Assembly: GCA_027574665.1 (NCBI GenBank)
Contig: CM050658.1
Span: forward strand, 22,828,317 to 22,892,316
Source: Rhynochetos jubatus
Lineage: Eukaryota; Chordata; Aves; Eurypygiformes; Rhynochetidae
Direction of reading: 5' to 3'
Length of the DNA: 64,000 nucleotides
Below, in pieces: positions 14,021-28,035 of this stretch. The notes beneath the pieces are model-generated. The model ran no database searches and was not told the origin of the DNA. It saw only the letters and a program-made list of their open reading frames with translations. A program made the translations under genes and the position numbers. The first letter of the stretch is position 1. The number at the start of each line of letters is the position of its first letter.

Positions 14021-17000
14021 TCCAAAAATCAAATTATAATCCCATTGTGTAGCTTTCCGCACTATGTGGTACATAAAGCATATTTTTCTAATTAAAACAC
14101 AGATCGAACAAAACATGATTTCAAGTACCAGCGCAGGCAGACCACTGGCCATGGTTAGAATTAGGATAAAACTGAAGTTATGTATCCAGCTTCCCCTCAG
14201 ACAGTGGATATTCTGAGCTGAGTCAGAGCTTTATGATTCAAATGCACTTTTAGTTGAGACATGAATCAAATTACTGAGGTGGAACTTTACTGCTTTTAAT
14301 CCCAGAAATTAATTCAGACCCGCCTCTGAACTATGGTGTCTTCTGCAGTGGATTTAATGAGAGAGAAACATCTTGATATATCATGTTTTTTAATGTATGA
14401 CAGGGTAGCTTTTCTTTTAACACACATCATTAATCTTTTCAAATATAAAATCTGTAATGCATATCATCTACTAGCTACATTAGTGACGTATACAGTATGC
14501 GTTTCATTGACAGGAAAAAAACTCTTTACACTTAAGGATACACAAGCTAAGCCACAAATTTTCTGACACCTGTTTTATAGCACTCACCTCTGACCTGGCA
14601 CTTTGTATATTATATTCAGGGCCAGATCATGGTTTTACAGTTCCATTTATAAAGTGATGGGAAAAAAGTCTACCAGTTTCATAAGCATGGCAAAGAAGCA
14701 CATGTTCCCAGGGTCCTGGGAGGATTTTTGTCTTTGAAAAGTTGTTTTATTTTAAGCTTGGTTAAAACACAAACATTCAAAAGCACTGGTTTGCTTAACT
14801 TCACCAGAAATAATAAACACCTGAATTCGGCCTCTGCATGTTGAAGGATAATTCATAAGCCTGCTTTTAAAAAAAATACAGTGCAGCTCTCCCAGTTCAC
14901 ATTCATCTCCCTTATTGTGAGCTGTTACACCATTCTGCCTCCAACATTGAACTTCATTAAAATTAGCCATTCTTGTTGCCAGTACTAACATTTTATTTTG
15001 AACCAGTACTCCAACCCTTCCCGAAGCCTGACTGATGAGTGTTCAGCTCTTCACTGCACCGGTCGTCCTACTGAACCTGTTCCCCTTGCCCAGAGATCAA
15101 TATCCATGCATGACGGTTCATTTTACGCATGCAGATCCTTACAGGCTGTGTTTGTAGATGTAAAAGGAGGGGGTCTGTCTTCCCACCATGGCTGTTGCAG
15201 CATCAGCCTCGGTCGTAATGAAATCAAGGAAACCAACATCTGAGTGTTAGCTGCTGCCTTCGGGTGGGCCCCCTTTTTACCCCTCTCAACAGCCTCTTGT
15301 TGTGTTTTGTACAAACTATGCAGTTTCATCATTCATCCTGACTGTTTGATTTAAGCTTCCATTCCCTGGGTCAAAAAAAGGCTGCCAAGGGAGGAAGGAT
15401 GAAAGAGGGTGACACTTTGACAGCTCCTTTTTCACGGTAATGAGCACAACTGCTCTTTCTTTCCCTCTCCTGTTCACTGTGGCCTTTTCTTTCTTTATAG
15501 AGCCGCATGAAGGGAAGAAATTGCCAGCTCGGCTCTGCCTTCCAGGGACTGACTAGATAAACTGGAGGGGTCAGGGTGTCTTTTGTGGGCCCTGCCTATG
15601 GAGTCATTGCTTTGTTTAGGGGTTATTTTGGTTTGTTTCCTGTATATAATGGCAGGTAAATGCAGATTAATAGAATTAAAGTTTTGACTTGAGTACTCGA
15701 GGCAGCAAAGCATCATTTAATTCCTGGTGATTCCTGTACTGTGAGTCAGGCCCGCTGGCGAAACAGAGCTCCATTAATTTAGCTAGTCCATGGGACTCTG
15801 CCACAGAAAAGTTCACTTTGCTTAGAAGAGGAAGAAATAATTGCTATCTTTGCAGCATTAATAATCTTCTAAGAACACCACCATTTAGTAGAGAGGCAAT
15901 TTAGATTATAAGTATCCTGACTAGAAGAATTCTTCGATGCAAGACAGTACTGTTTGCAGCCTTAGCTGATAAGGTTGGAGAACTGCAATTTAAGTGACTT
16001 ATAGTCCTTCTCAAGTGTCAAGCCTTGGGGACTGACAGCTTCTCTGATTTAGATAAAGTCGAGATCTAAACAGCTCAAAACACTCAGGATTTTAGATCTT
16101 CAGTTATGATGATTTGCCTGAAAAGCTTAACATTTATTTACTTTTTAAAGTTTTCTATTTTTAAATGCATTTGAAGCATCATTCAGAAACTGTAAATCAC
16201 GCTGAATAGAAAAACGCAAACCGAAGAGAGCAAAGCACGTACGGAGCCAGCTGCAGAGAACACCAGGCACACGGGAGGAAGGACATTGTACTACAAAGAA
16301 TGTTTGTTTTAGCAAGGGACAAAAAGTAGCAAGTGTTAGATTGACAGCACAAGAATAGACCCAGTATGTAATTCTTCTGTGCAGAGACTAATCATAACTC
16401 TTCTGAAAGATAGCAACCCCCTGGCTGCACTGAAAGGCCTTTCATTCAAAGTCGGTGCGTTCACCCGGGAATATTCTGCCAGTGGTGTTCGTATTTCACA
16501 GCCAGAAGCCTTCTCCTTCTGCAAAACCAGCCACACCACAGCAGGGCTCCAGCAGTGCAGATTCACGTGCTCTGACAATATCAGCTAAGAGCGTTCTTAT
16601 TTTTGGATGCCTTATTCTTTTCCCGCTGCTGGAATTGTGGCTGAGGACTGTGGGCAGTGTTGGAAATTAAGCAGAGCTATCTACATTCATTAATGGAAAC
16701 ACAGATCATTCAGACTAAAGACCACCTTCACTCCTAACTCTTGCTTATAGCGTTCAAATATTTTCCTTTTTTTGTTGCTTGATTTAGGAATCTGAGTAAA
16801 AAATGTTTTGCATCTCAGGAAACTGCCTCTTCAAGATGAAATATTTCATTTTGGCTTAATTTCTTTCTTTATGTCTCAACATGGTATTTTGATTGAGCTA
16901 CACTGACTTAATTCCATTCAGACAGGAAAAATCAAAACATTCCAGCAAAAAACGTCCAAATAAGAGACCACATTTTTTCTGCTTTTCCTTTTGTTTTTGT

Positions 17001-20000
17001 CTATGTGAAATCTTGCCTGATGTAACCTAAATATGCAACTAGTTTAAACTGTTTCCAAACCATATTTTTGGAGGATGGACTATTCAGCCTGAGTACTTTG
17101 CCTGGGTCTAAATGAAATCAGAGCAGTCGCTGTAGGTGAGCCTGGTCCATCTTTTTGTCTCCTTCATGCCACCTCTGTCAGGCCACCCAATTAAATCACT
17201 ACAAACAGCCCCCTTGATGTCTCTTTGTTCTGCGGTGGAGAGTATCTATGAGACCTGTGCTTTTAAGGGTGTGGCTGCGCTGTGCCGTGTAAAATCGGAT
17301 GAATTAATTCCACAGAGCTGGTGTTTGTGCTGTGCAGCTCTGCCAAAGTGGGAGATTTGGGGTGCTTGGATGTCGCGATGATGCAGCGACACCGCCCCCA
17401 GCCCCAGGGCGGGCTCACTGGGTGTCAAGACCCCGATGCACAGCAAAATACAAGTGTACCCCCAGTTGCATATATACTGTTGGAAATCCCACCTTTGGAT
17501 ATATGCCGAGACAGAAATGGGTAGCATAACGTTTCTGCAGTTTGCTTAAGCACTGGCTTTGCTTTGATTGCTCATATTTCTGTCTTGTGTAATTTTCTGC
17601 TAAGCAGAGTGCTACTTAGACCTACCAGCTCCAGGAGTGTGAAAATACTATACTCGGAGCTCAGCGTAAACCTGACAATGTCCTGCTTTAAGCTTGGTTG
17701 ACCTCACCGTATGCAGTTCCAGATACATCTGTGCTACATGAGCTAATGCCAAGGACATGCAATGGGGTCAAGTACAGAGAATAAAAGCAGAGCAGATGTG
17801 CTGCGAATACCAGATTTTTCAGTGTTATGATTAATGTGACATCATGAACCTTCCCTGAAACATTCTGCTGTGAAAAGAGACTCTTCACAAAACAAAGCAC
17901 AGGGCCTGATTTTATTCTGTAGATTTATTGGAAGGTTTGGGGTCTTTCCACTGTAATTTGATTCCTAACCCTTGGCACCTCTTTTCTTGAAATGGATGAT
18001 GTGTGATGTGATGGCAATTAGCACTCGAAGCTCCAGCACCCTTCAGAGAACATTATTTTTCCACAAACAAGGAGGGACTACAACACACAGTCAATCACAA
18101 CCTCTACACCTTATTTTTCAAGTGTTTTTAGGAATGATGCTGTGAAGGCTGCAGTTGCTTGTCACACAGAAGTAAATTTCTAAAGATGCATCATGCTCAA
18201 AGCTTACAATTGACATTTAGTTTCCAACCTTTATTTTTCATTAAGTACATTCCTATGTGAAATGACATTGGCAAACAGAATACCGTCGGCATCCTGTGAT
18301 ACAGATATCTGCAATAATGATCAAGCTTCATTGCATGCTTTACGTTTTCAGCCTTCAAAGTTGAGCTGCAACTTTGGGATCCTTTAAGGCCTCATAGATC
18401 AATTCATTTTTATCAGGATTTGTCAGACTGTCATCTGGGCATTATGAAAAGCTATAAAAATGTATAAAAAAAAATTCTTTTTTCATAAATAAAGAATTAT
18501 CTCTGAAAATAACAACCAAAGCCAGCCTCTTGATAATCTTACAACTTTCAGGTTGCTTGACTTGAGTGTACAGACAGGTTCCACATCTGGAATTGTGGAA
18601 ACACCCCTTCTTTATAATGGACTGAAGCAAATACTTTGACCAGCTGATACTCCTGCCCTCCTTCTTCCCCCCAAAAATCTCATTCTGTGCTTGAGTTTCC
18701 AGTTTGGCATTATCTCAGAACATGAAGCTTTAAGATCAGATGCAGAGACTGTTTAATCAAAGTTTTAATTATAGTGCAGGGAATTATTTTCTAACATTAT
18801 TTCTAGTTTGAGGGCAGCGTTTTTCTTAAGTTGTGGCTGCAGTTTGTCTTAGGTTGTTTCAGCAGCTACAGTTCTGAATAGCTGAGACTCAGATTGCCAG
18901 GCAAATCTGGCAAATAGAGGAAAATATGCTGAGTATCACAAAGAGAATAGCCTAAGCCAAGCACTAGGGAGGCAAACATCAGTATGGATTTTAATCGTTC
19001 TGCTAAGCGGCCGCCAAGATGCTGATAACGTTAAAAATATGTGCTGGAGAATGAAGGGAAAAGCGCAGCACACTAAACACGGCCAGTGATTCAACAGGAA
19101 TTCTGACTACAGTGAGAAGACAGGTAAACAGAACAAACTCCAGCAAGTATATGCAGGACTGCTAGATAATTGTCTAGCGTCACTGAAAATACAGAAACCG
19201 TATATACTGTATTTCCTAACACCAGTGACATCTATCAGCTCATCCCCAACCTGCTTACAGTCTAGGCAGTTTTAAATACAGGTTGACTGTCTCTACGCAA
19301 GTATCCCTGGCAGTGTCCTAAGTAGCCCGATGGTATTTAAGCTCTTTTGGTCTTGCCTGTCCTATCCCAAGGATGGGAACTTAATTTGGCTGTGGGTTTA
19401 CATTATGGCAAGTTCCCAGTGAAGTCACGGAGTCAACTAACTTCACTTTCCAGATATTTCCCCAGGTCTCCAGATAATTTAGCATTTCTATTACACAGAG
19501 GAGCTTTTTGAGAGTGTAGGTTAATGATGAAATAGAATGGTTGCCTGTGCATCTATTGAAAGGCTAGATTAATTTCTTTCTCCGGATGGCTAACTAATAG
19601 ACAACCGGTTGAAGAAAGCTGCTGAAACAGAACATATTTCTTGCAAAGCAAAGGACGGGTTGGAGTGAGCTGGTTCCTCTAGCATTTCCCCATCTCACGA
19701 TTCCATGGGGGTTTTTGGTGCATAAATTAAAAAGGCTTTTTGTTGAGTTTTGGGTTTTAAGCATAACATATACAAATTTCCCTTGAAATATTCTAGGGTG
19801 AGTTCACTTGTAGTATCATTTTGGTTTTGGGATGTATTCAAGAGATCAGGCCTCCTCTGAGGCAAGTCATTAATCCTTCCGTATTCTGAGAGCAGATTCT
19901 TTTAGTATAACACATTAGTTTAATCTGTTTGAAAACTTGTGTTGTCAGCGTCTATCTTACAAACTACTTGTCTATTTTGTATCCTGAAAGAAAGTGAGAT

Positions 20001-23000
20001 GAGGAGCAAAGAGTAAAATGATTGCTTCTTATTGCTTTAGTAGAACACCTCCTCTTCTTATTATTATGAAGCAATCTTCAAGTTTTATGAAGAAAAAACC
20101 CCAATTCTTCCCTTTTTATTCCTCCGCAGAATAAAAAACTTAAAAGAATGCAGAGTTATCTGCTTGTGCCTGAGTGTAGATGATCAGTAGTGTTTGATTT
20201 TCAAAGTCACTTATGTGAATTGACAGCAACAATGACATGCACTAAACTCACTTGAGATGTGGTTGGTTGATTTGTTTTATTTTTATCACCGTAGGGGCTC
20301 AGTGGAGTCGTTGAGCACTTTAAATTGAATGTGTGTTTAAGTGCCTGGCTGAAGCACTTGCCAGTGCTCTGGTCCTCTCAGGATCTCCCTTCTGCTGTTC
20401 TTACTTCAGAATTTTGTCAATATCTTTGACATCCAGGGAGGTAAACGTAGAAGCCCCAAGTTTAAGCCACAGCATACATTTTGAGGTTTTATATTACTAC
20501 CTTGTCTTACAAAACTGGCCTAAAGAAAAAAGTAAATTTTTAAAATACTGCTGGCTTTTCACAGCATCTCTTAGGGAGGTTTGGCAGACTTCCATTCAGT
20601 ATAAGATTTATTGCCCAGTTATTGTCTCATTACTCCTATAAGCAAAAGAATGCTCCTAAAGAATTCAACAGGTCTGATCACACAAGTGTACAAGCAGAAA
20701 GTGGCACAGTGGGACCTGGTCATACTGGGAAAAGTGGCGCGCTCTGGCAAGCATCCTTTCCTGCAGGTGCTCCTTTGCATGGAAGTGGCTACAAACTTGT
20801 CAGGTTTGCTTGAGAAACAAATGAGAGGCCAAGTGCGTGACTGCGTAGGTCCTCCGTTGCTCCCCGGTGAGGTTCCTAACGAGCTGCGACACTTTGCGAC
20901 AGGAGGCTACAAACGCTTGGCTTACAGATGTGTTTTTCTTGGTAATAACTAATGGTTCTTTTCATGCAACTCTCCTACATTGACATTAGTTCGCTTTTAG
21001 GTCAGGAGCGAGGCTTAGATCCCAGTCTTGTCAAGCTGACAACTCCATTCCCAGAATAACCCCAGTGCATCGAGTTCGCAGTGGGCTCTGAAGTGTCAGG
21101 ATCCGGCAGATGGGTGCTGTCGAGGCTAAGGTAATGCTAACGTCTGTGAATGGAGCACAGGAGCAGTGCATGGCAGTGACAGCCTGTCCCCAGCGAGCTG
21201 GGGCCACCGGGCAGGAGGTGCTTAGAAAGCCTTTATGGCAGAAGGTGACATACTGCTGCTACCTGATACAGAAAGGTGCCGTACAGGAGCTCACCCACGT
21301 AATCCAGAGGGCTGCAGCTGGGGGCTGTTGATGAGCTAGGACCACTTCTGTTTGATTTTGGTTCTTGCAGTGACAGCAAGAAAGTGACTTTGTTCTGGGA
21401 GGTGTGCTTTCAAAGTGACATGGTCTCTGACATGGAGTCCAGTCGGACGAAACTATTTGAAAGGGGTGGGGAGAGGAGGTTTTTTCTTTAATTTAAAGGT
21501 ATTTTTGTGCATGAATTTAGTATTTTCTTTTTGCTGGCATAAGACCAGATAGATAATAGGTTGCATCGCCTAGAAAGTTTGGGCAGGAAAAGGTGTCCAT
21601 TTTCTTGGGGAATGACTATAAAGCCCGAGAGGTGTGTGCCAGCTTGTCAGGACAGCCAGATGAAGAAGGGAGGTGCTCGGCTGTCACTGTGGGGGTCCAC
21701 CAAGCTGCTGGCTGAATTTCCAGGCACTAATTCAAGGGAGACTAGTTGCAGAAACACTGACTGCACACTTTCTGGGAAAAAAATAATCTCTCTGGTACTG
21801 GAGAGATTAGCATAATTCAAATTACACACAGAAGGGCAGGAGATGGCTTTAAAAAGCAGCTGCATGTGTCAGATACTGTGTGTGAGATGACAAACTAACT
21901 CCTTTGCCTTATTATCTTTTCATTACTGCTGACTATGGCAGGGCTTGTAGCACACTTTAATGTGTCTGTCCCCAGAAAGGTATGTGCCATGGGGGCTGCT
22001 AAGTGACAGCTACAGTGGGTTCAACAAACAGTGCCTGCTCAGCGCTGTGGGAGGAAGCCTGGGACACGGCGAAAGCACGTCCAGCCAGTCAATGGGCAGT
22101 GTCCGTATGTGTGGCATTGCTATTGTGCTCACGGTGATTTACTCCCAACGCAGCAAATAAGGCAAGCAGGATGAAAAGGAGGATTTAGTGAGAAATCAGG
22201 GAAAGTCTTCCAAGAATAAACACTGTAACTAGGAGTCTAGCACTGAAAAAGGCCACAGAACTGGCTACATTTCCAACATCAGAATTAGCACGTAAGTACA
22301 AGCTTCCTTGTGGATAAATGCACTTGCACTAATTTGAATGGATTTGAAGTAAAGGGTTTGCTATTTTTAAGGGAAGCAAGTAGTAATGTGAAAAAAATTG
22401 ACACTTCTTGCGTTTGAAATAAAACTAGCCCTTCCTTGGAGAGAGTTGATATACATTTCTTCAACGCCAAGATAATGTATTGAGATTGCTCTGTACAGTT
22501 CTCTCTACCATACATAATGATAACTTCCATTATCCCTTTTTGTGAAATCAGAACGTTCCTTTCATGTTTTTCAAATGAGTAATATCTGATTTGGTTGCTT
22601 AGCTTATGTGTCTCCTATGCCTAGAGACTCGTGAGTAGTCTAAGCTTCATATGATGGGAACATAATCATCTGCTACTCAGCTTCTCGAAAAACTGAAAAG
22701 GGTTTTGGGCAGAATTCTACGTAATATATATAACTTTTCAGTTTTGAGTAGAAGATAGTAGGTAGAAGCAGAACTAGAAAATAAAATTACATCAGTTCAT
22801 CTAGAACAATCAGCCTGAGTGCCTTTGCAGATGAGCTCTGCGAAGAAACGTTTTACTTTACCCCCCCATGAGCCCAGTTCCCTGCCTGAGTCATCCTTCT
22901 TACTGACTGCCACCAGTACCAGCTCCCAGCCTGCCACTGTCTTGCCCAAGGACGTACCTATCGTCTGCGGTTCTATCCAGTCTTTTGTGTAGCCCAGCAC

Positions 23001-26000
23001 AGACATATCCACAGTCTCCATGCAAATCCTGTGCCTTGTGAAATAACTTGCCAAGGTGCACTTCACCTTACAACCAACAAGTAGTTGATATTGATGACAC
23101 TAGTCAAGCAGAAAGTTGTCCAGATTTGCTTTATTTAATGTCTGATTTTTTCAATAAAGGAACAGTTCTAGAATGCCTAAATATAAAATGTGCATTATCA
23201 TCCAGATTGGAAATAGCCTACTATATACACCTTCTTTTGTGGATTAGAGTTCCATTCCTAGGGCTTTTCTTTCTTCACCAACTCTGTATCAGATAGGAAT
23301 ATTTCCATATTCCTCTCCTGTTCCTGGATTATTGATTAGGTTCTGTTTGGTCAATTTTGTTACATTTTACAGAGTAAATAATAACCTGAGAAATTATTGA
23401 AAGATCTGGACACTGTCTCCCAAACGAAAATCTGCACTATTTCTGCTATAGGATAACCTAAAGCATACCTTTTCAGCAACATTAACACTGGTGACGTTGT
23501 GAAAGAAATAAGTGGAGGAAATTATGCTAGAGGCCTCCATCTTCATATTTATAAGAGAATATGAAGGGATGAAACAAGCCTCTGCATGCCACGCAAAAGG
23601 GATTCCTACTCATTAACACATATAAATGCTGATGGATAATTAAGTAATTTGGGAGACAGACCATGCATATGGGAAGCATTTTTGGTATTTTATGACCTCT
23701 TCCACTGACCTATGTAATTACTGTGCTGCTGGCTAGCACAGCAACATAAAACCTCTGTGAACATCTCCATTATGAAGTCTATTTCAATTCTAGATGACCT
23801 TTCTTTTTATTTGTTACACTGGGATCAAAAAAGGTGGTTAAATTCCGTTATTCCCTCCAATGCTATTACAGATTAAAAAGAAAAATCTGTAAACTTTATT
23901 AAGTAATCAGTTTCTAAGCCACCTACAATGTAGAAGAGAAAACAGAGCCAACTTATATTTGGCAAGAACAATTCACATCAAACCAATGTGATTTCCTTCT
24001 CTGACAGGGAAAATGGCTGAATGGATGAAGAGAAGCAATAGATGTGACAGTTTTATTGTAGTCACATTTTTATGTGTGGCATTCTTATAAATAATAAGAA
24101 TAAATTTATAAGAATAAGTCCTTATAAATGATAGGACTATATTAGAATACACGGATGGTGTCTCCTTGGGCTGGAGCAAAACTTACTGAAGAAAATGAGA
24201 TTAGGGAATAGGTGTTAATGATTTGCTCTCGGATAAAGAGAATATGACAAGTGGAGGTCACCAGAACCTGTCCGGGGACCTAGCCAGCATGTTCATTTAG
24301 GCTTCTGACATTTGAAAGAGAAGTTACAGATGTACAACTGACACCAAGCTGCGAGGGAATGACCCCAATTTGGAGGTTAGTCTCAATATCATCTTGAGAA
24401 ACTGGAAGAGTAGTCCAAAAATCAAAAAGTTGAGTTTCAGTAGTAAAAAATAAAATGTTCTATACCTGGGAAAATGAAATCAAGTGCACCAGTAAAAAAG
24501 GAGAAAAACTCTCTGGGCAGCTCGCATACTTTCCTAAACTCTTCCTAAATGGGTCTTGCATACTTTCCTAAACTTTTCCCTATACTTTCATTGTGAATTA
24601 TGCTGTTTTTTCTACAATACCAATGACAATATGTAATTCCTTGGATATCTTTTTCATCTGAAAGGAATTTAACTCATGCTTTTCAGTAAGGAATTTCTTA
24701 AAATTTACCTTTAAAGTATCTGAGCTGACTATTAAATTGGCAGGGATTAAAAAATAAAAAAGTCAGTAGAAATTTCTAATGGTGAAGAAAGGGGACAAAA
24801 ACCAGACACATGCATCCAGTGTAGGAAGAATGGGGTGTACACCTTAAGACAAGAAGTATCTATAAAATATTTGGTCATCTGAGTTGGCTCAGGAACCTAA
24901 TAACATGTCAGGGACATCTCAAACCCTGGTATAGGAACCTGTGTAGTCAGAAAAAGGTCATGTTTAAGTCATACAAACTTCAGTTAGCAAACATTTACCA
25001 GAGATGTTGACAGCAACATTTTGCATTCAATTTGCAGGAATATGAATCTGTGGGCAGAAAAGGCAATTGTTACCAGGCACCTCAGTTTAGGAAAACATTT
25101 AATCGCTTGCAGGTACTTAAACACTTTCCTGAATAGATGCAAAGTATGTTGTTTCCTGAGTTAGGGATTACAATTTAAGGTCATTGTTGTGATTCCAGGT
25201 CTAAATGATAGCAAGTTGGTATAAGATGAAGGTTCTAGAAGTGGGATTTAGATGCTTAAAGTGTTTTGAAAATCTGAACCTAAAAGAAGAAATAATTTTC
25301 TTTACTTCATAAATATGAAAGTATAAACAGGAGCAGGATGTCAAGCTCATAGACCGGTCTCATTCTTGAATATGACCCTCTCTGGAAGAAATCAGACTTT
25401 AGCTGGAGTAAAATAGTGGCACACCAAGCCAGTTAAGGTGAATTCTCTGGAGAAATATCTGCAATCTTAAATGCTTTCTGCAGTGTACTCAAATCCCCAC
25501 CCATTTCTCTCCACTGCTACCTTGCAGCCTTGCACTTCTTGCCAAACCTAGATCCTGCTTGTGTGCTCACAAACTTCTTGTGGTACTTGGAAATGGAGAA
25601 AAAGGCTCACTGGAGTACTAACTTAAATATATACTGGCTTAAATAACATTACAAGTCATACATTTGACAGTCTGAGAAATCTGCAGGATACAGCAGCTGT
25701 GCCTCCATCCCTACGCTTTGGCCAACTCATCAGCTTCCCCTCAACATGCTTCCTAGCACCTCATCCAAACTACACCCATGGGTTTGGGACTTCTGCACAC
25801 CCAGAGAAGATGCGTCTCTATGAGCAGAACTAGTTTCTGCCATCTGTAGCACGAGCGTACGCAAGTAAAGTGAGTGGGACAAGCTATGATGTCAATGGCT
25901 GCATAGGGTAGAGAGCGCCATGCTAGTGTTAAGGTCTTTCATCACAGTAATGCAGAGCTCTGCACTGCTTAACTTACCTATTTTCTGCCAGTTTGGGCAT

Positions 26001-27628
26001 CTCTGGGCCACACTGTGGACTATGTGGAATTATGGTATTCCGTATACTGTGGAGCTGGGGATTATGACCACAGGCTCAAGTCACAAACATCATTTAGCAG
26101 CTCTGTTGATAAGCTGTTAAAGCTGAGTATTACATGGGCAGGGAGATGGAAGTGCTTTACGGCTCACGTAGAATCAAGACCCATTGAAGGGTCTCACATG
26201 TGGAAGCTGGTTGGTCCTGTGCTAAATGTGCCATGTGGCTAGAAAAGGGGTGTAGTTTCCCAATGGTCAGTCTAGCACCATTCTGAGCTTTACACTCACT
26301 TTAACTTAGCATGCTATTTTAAAATAATTATTACAGATGAAGATTATCTTGCAAAGAAAATACAATTTACATTTTTCAATTAACTCCTTTTTTAATGTAA
26401 CCTATAGAAGTTCCTGCTCTGCAAGGCCCAGTTAACATTTCTTATTCTCTTTACTAGTTAATCTCTACCTGTTTAATGGTGATTTTTTTATGATTCATCA
26501 TGCTTTGGGAAAGCAATTCTGCAGGGCAAGAACTCATCTGAAGCCACCCTCTGGCTGCTCATGCCAGGCAGAACTTGATAGACTACACAAGTAGTGTGAT
26601 CTCTCTCAGCACTGAGTTGCATTATTCATCCAGATATCCCTGTAAATGAAGATCATCTTGGACATTATGTGCCCTCACAGCGTTTTTAAAATCCTATAGA
26701 TGTTTAAATAAATGCTTTTATCTTCTGCAACCACACAGGTATTAAGATACACAATGCTTACAGAAAGACACCGGATAAAATGATTATTTTTAGAATTTCC
26801 TCACTTCATAAAACAGTACAATAGCTACTATGTTACAAATAACTCCCTATGAATTCTTCTTATAAGCAAACAGAGGAAGTATAAGTTTAGGAAGAGACAA
26901 GGAGTTCAGAATAGACAATATATTAACATACTAAATGTAGCACAGTTAGGAAAGAAATATTAACTTGGCTTTGGGTCAGTAACAATATAAACAACACTGC
27001 AATCCATAGGTCAGTCTGAAACTTGGGCAGCATTGCCTGGCACTTAGTAACCACCCTTATACCTTAACTTTTCTGGAGTATTACATTTTCTGTCAGTGAA
27101 GAAGCAATGAAGTCACAGAGGAGTTTAAACCTGCTGGCCAGGAGTTGGCCTTGTGTGTTTTTCTCCAATTCATATGACAATTTGAAGAGCTTTCCTAAGA
27201 AATGGCGTGTCAGCCATCTGATTACAGCTGCCTCTGATTGTGTGACCTAACTAGCAGGAAATGTCTGAACTGACGTTAGCTAGTTAAGGTGAAAATTGTG
27301 TTGGAAATGGATTCTAAAGGGCTGTCAGCAATTTCCTTTGATGCTTTCTTGAAGCATTACTACGTTGACTCCTACCGCTGTGTGTCTGAGGCATAACTTC
27401 AGGTCTCTGTAGATCAGCATCGTTATTTTGACCTACCTTCCACTGAAAGGGCCCAGTTCCGTTATGGATCCCTACCAAGAAAACTGATGAGTAGCTTCTA
27501 ATTTCCCTTTGGCTATAGTTTATAGGATATATTTGGAGACATTTAATAGCTACAATCAATGATTTTCAAGCTAACTTGTGTTCCACTACTGTGATTTTAC
27601 AGACATTTTTTGATGGACTCAAACTTAC
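14021..27628. other. Non-coding stretch downstream of EFCC1 exon 2 (intron 2 at least in part)
   Basis: The EFCC1 exon 2 donor is at 27628/27629, so sequence below it begins as EFCC1 intron. No following exon was recognised. The stretch is AT-rich. It has a short duplicated word (24524-24540 and 24558-24574) and a slightly GC-richer patch near 20.7-21.3 kb with only random-looking frames. No CR1 or LTR copy was recognised, so interspersed-repeat density is low for 13 kb. Confidence 0.5.
24524..24574. repeat. Short local duplication (17 bp, two copies)
   Basis: GCATACTTTCCTAAACT occurs at 24524-24540 and again at 24558-24574, with similar sequence between the copies. It looks like a small replication-slippage duplication in an intron. 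Confidence 0.8.
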
Positions 27629-28035
27629 CTATAATGCTGCAGTTCGGATTCTAGCTGCTGAATGTATATTTGGAGATGTGGCACTTCGTTAGCTTTCACT
27701 TCTAGCTCCTTCACTTTGCCAAGACTGTTCAGGACAGCGTGTCTTGCCTCTTCAACCTTCTTCCTCATTTCAGCTTGCTCCCTCTTCAGGTTACGGTTGC
27801 AGTCTTCCAGATTGGCCAGAGCTTCCTGAGAGCTCTTCAGCTCTCTTTCCAACTCTTGATTGAACTTAATTGCTTCTTCAATTTGCCCATCCCTGGAGCT
27901 CCGGATGAGCTCCACTTCCTTCAGGACACTTTGAAGGCACTTGGTCTGGGAGTGGTTCTGTGTCAGCTGTCTCTTACTCCCTATAAAACAGGTCCCCTCT
28001 TCCTTATGGTTAGCGTGGCTTTTCCGCAGTCCTAC
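27629..28035 (-). CDS. EFCC1: EFCC1 exon 2 (residues 230-364, coiled coil)
   Basis: The acceptor reads ttcattctag before GTAGGACTG, so the protein continues ..LALQ-VGLRKS. The donor is CATTATAG followed by GTAAGT, ending in phase 2. The exon is 407 nt. Its phase 0 start matches exon 1. Content is highly charged and heptad-like ([40 protein letters not shown]), as expected for the EFCC1 coiled coil. The first about 45 codons lie upstream of the first GTG and are easily missed by simple ORF calling. Confidence 0.9.

Noticed and set aside
13801..14025. 74-codon minus-strand frame that looks protein-like
   Set aside because: It lies in the ancient CR1 copy and reads as a decayed non-coding or 3' part of the element.
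22797..23066. 89-codon minus-strand open frame with balanced composition
   Set aside because: I could not place it in EFCC1 or any family, and no matching splice sites in the EFCC1 phase were found.
27314..27559. Possible EFCC1 exon 3 just below exon 2 (CTTTCAG acceptor, GCG|GTAGGA donor)
   Set aside because: In the phase required by exon 2 it meets TAG after three codons, and content does not resemble EFCC1.
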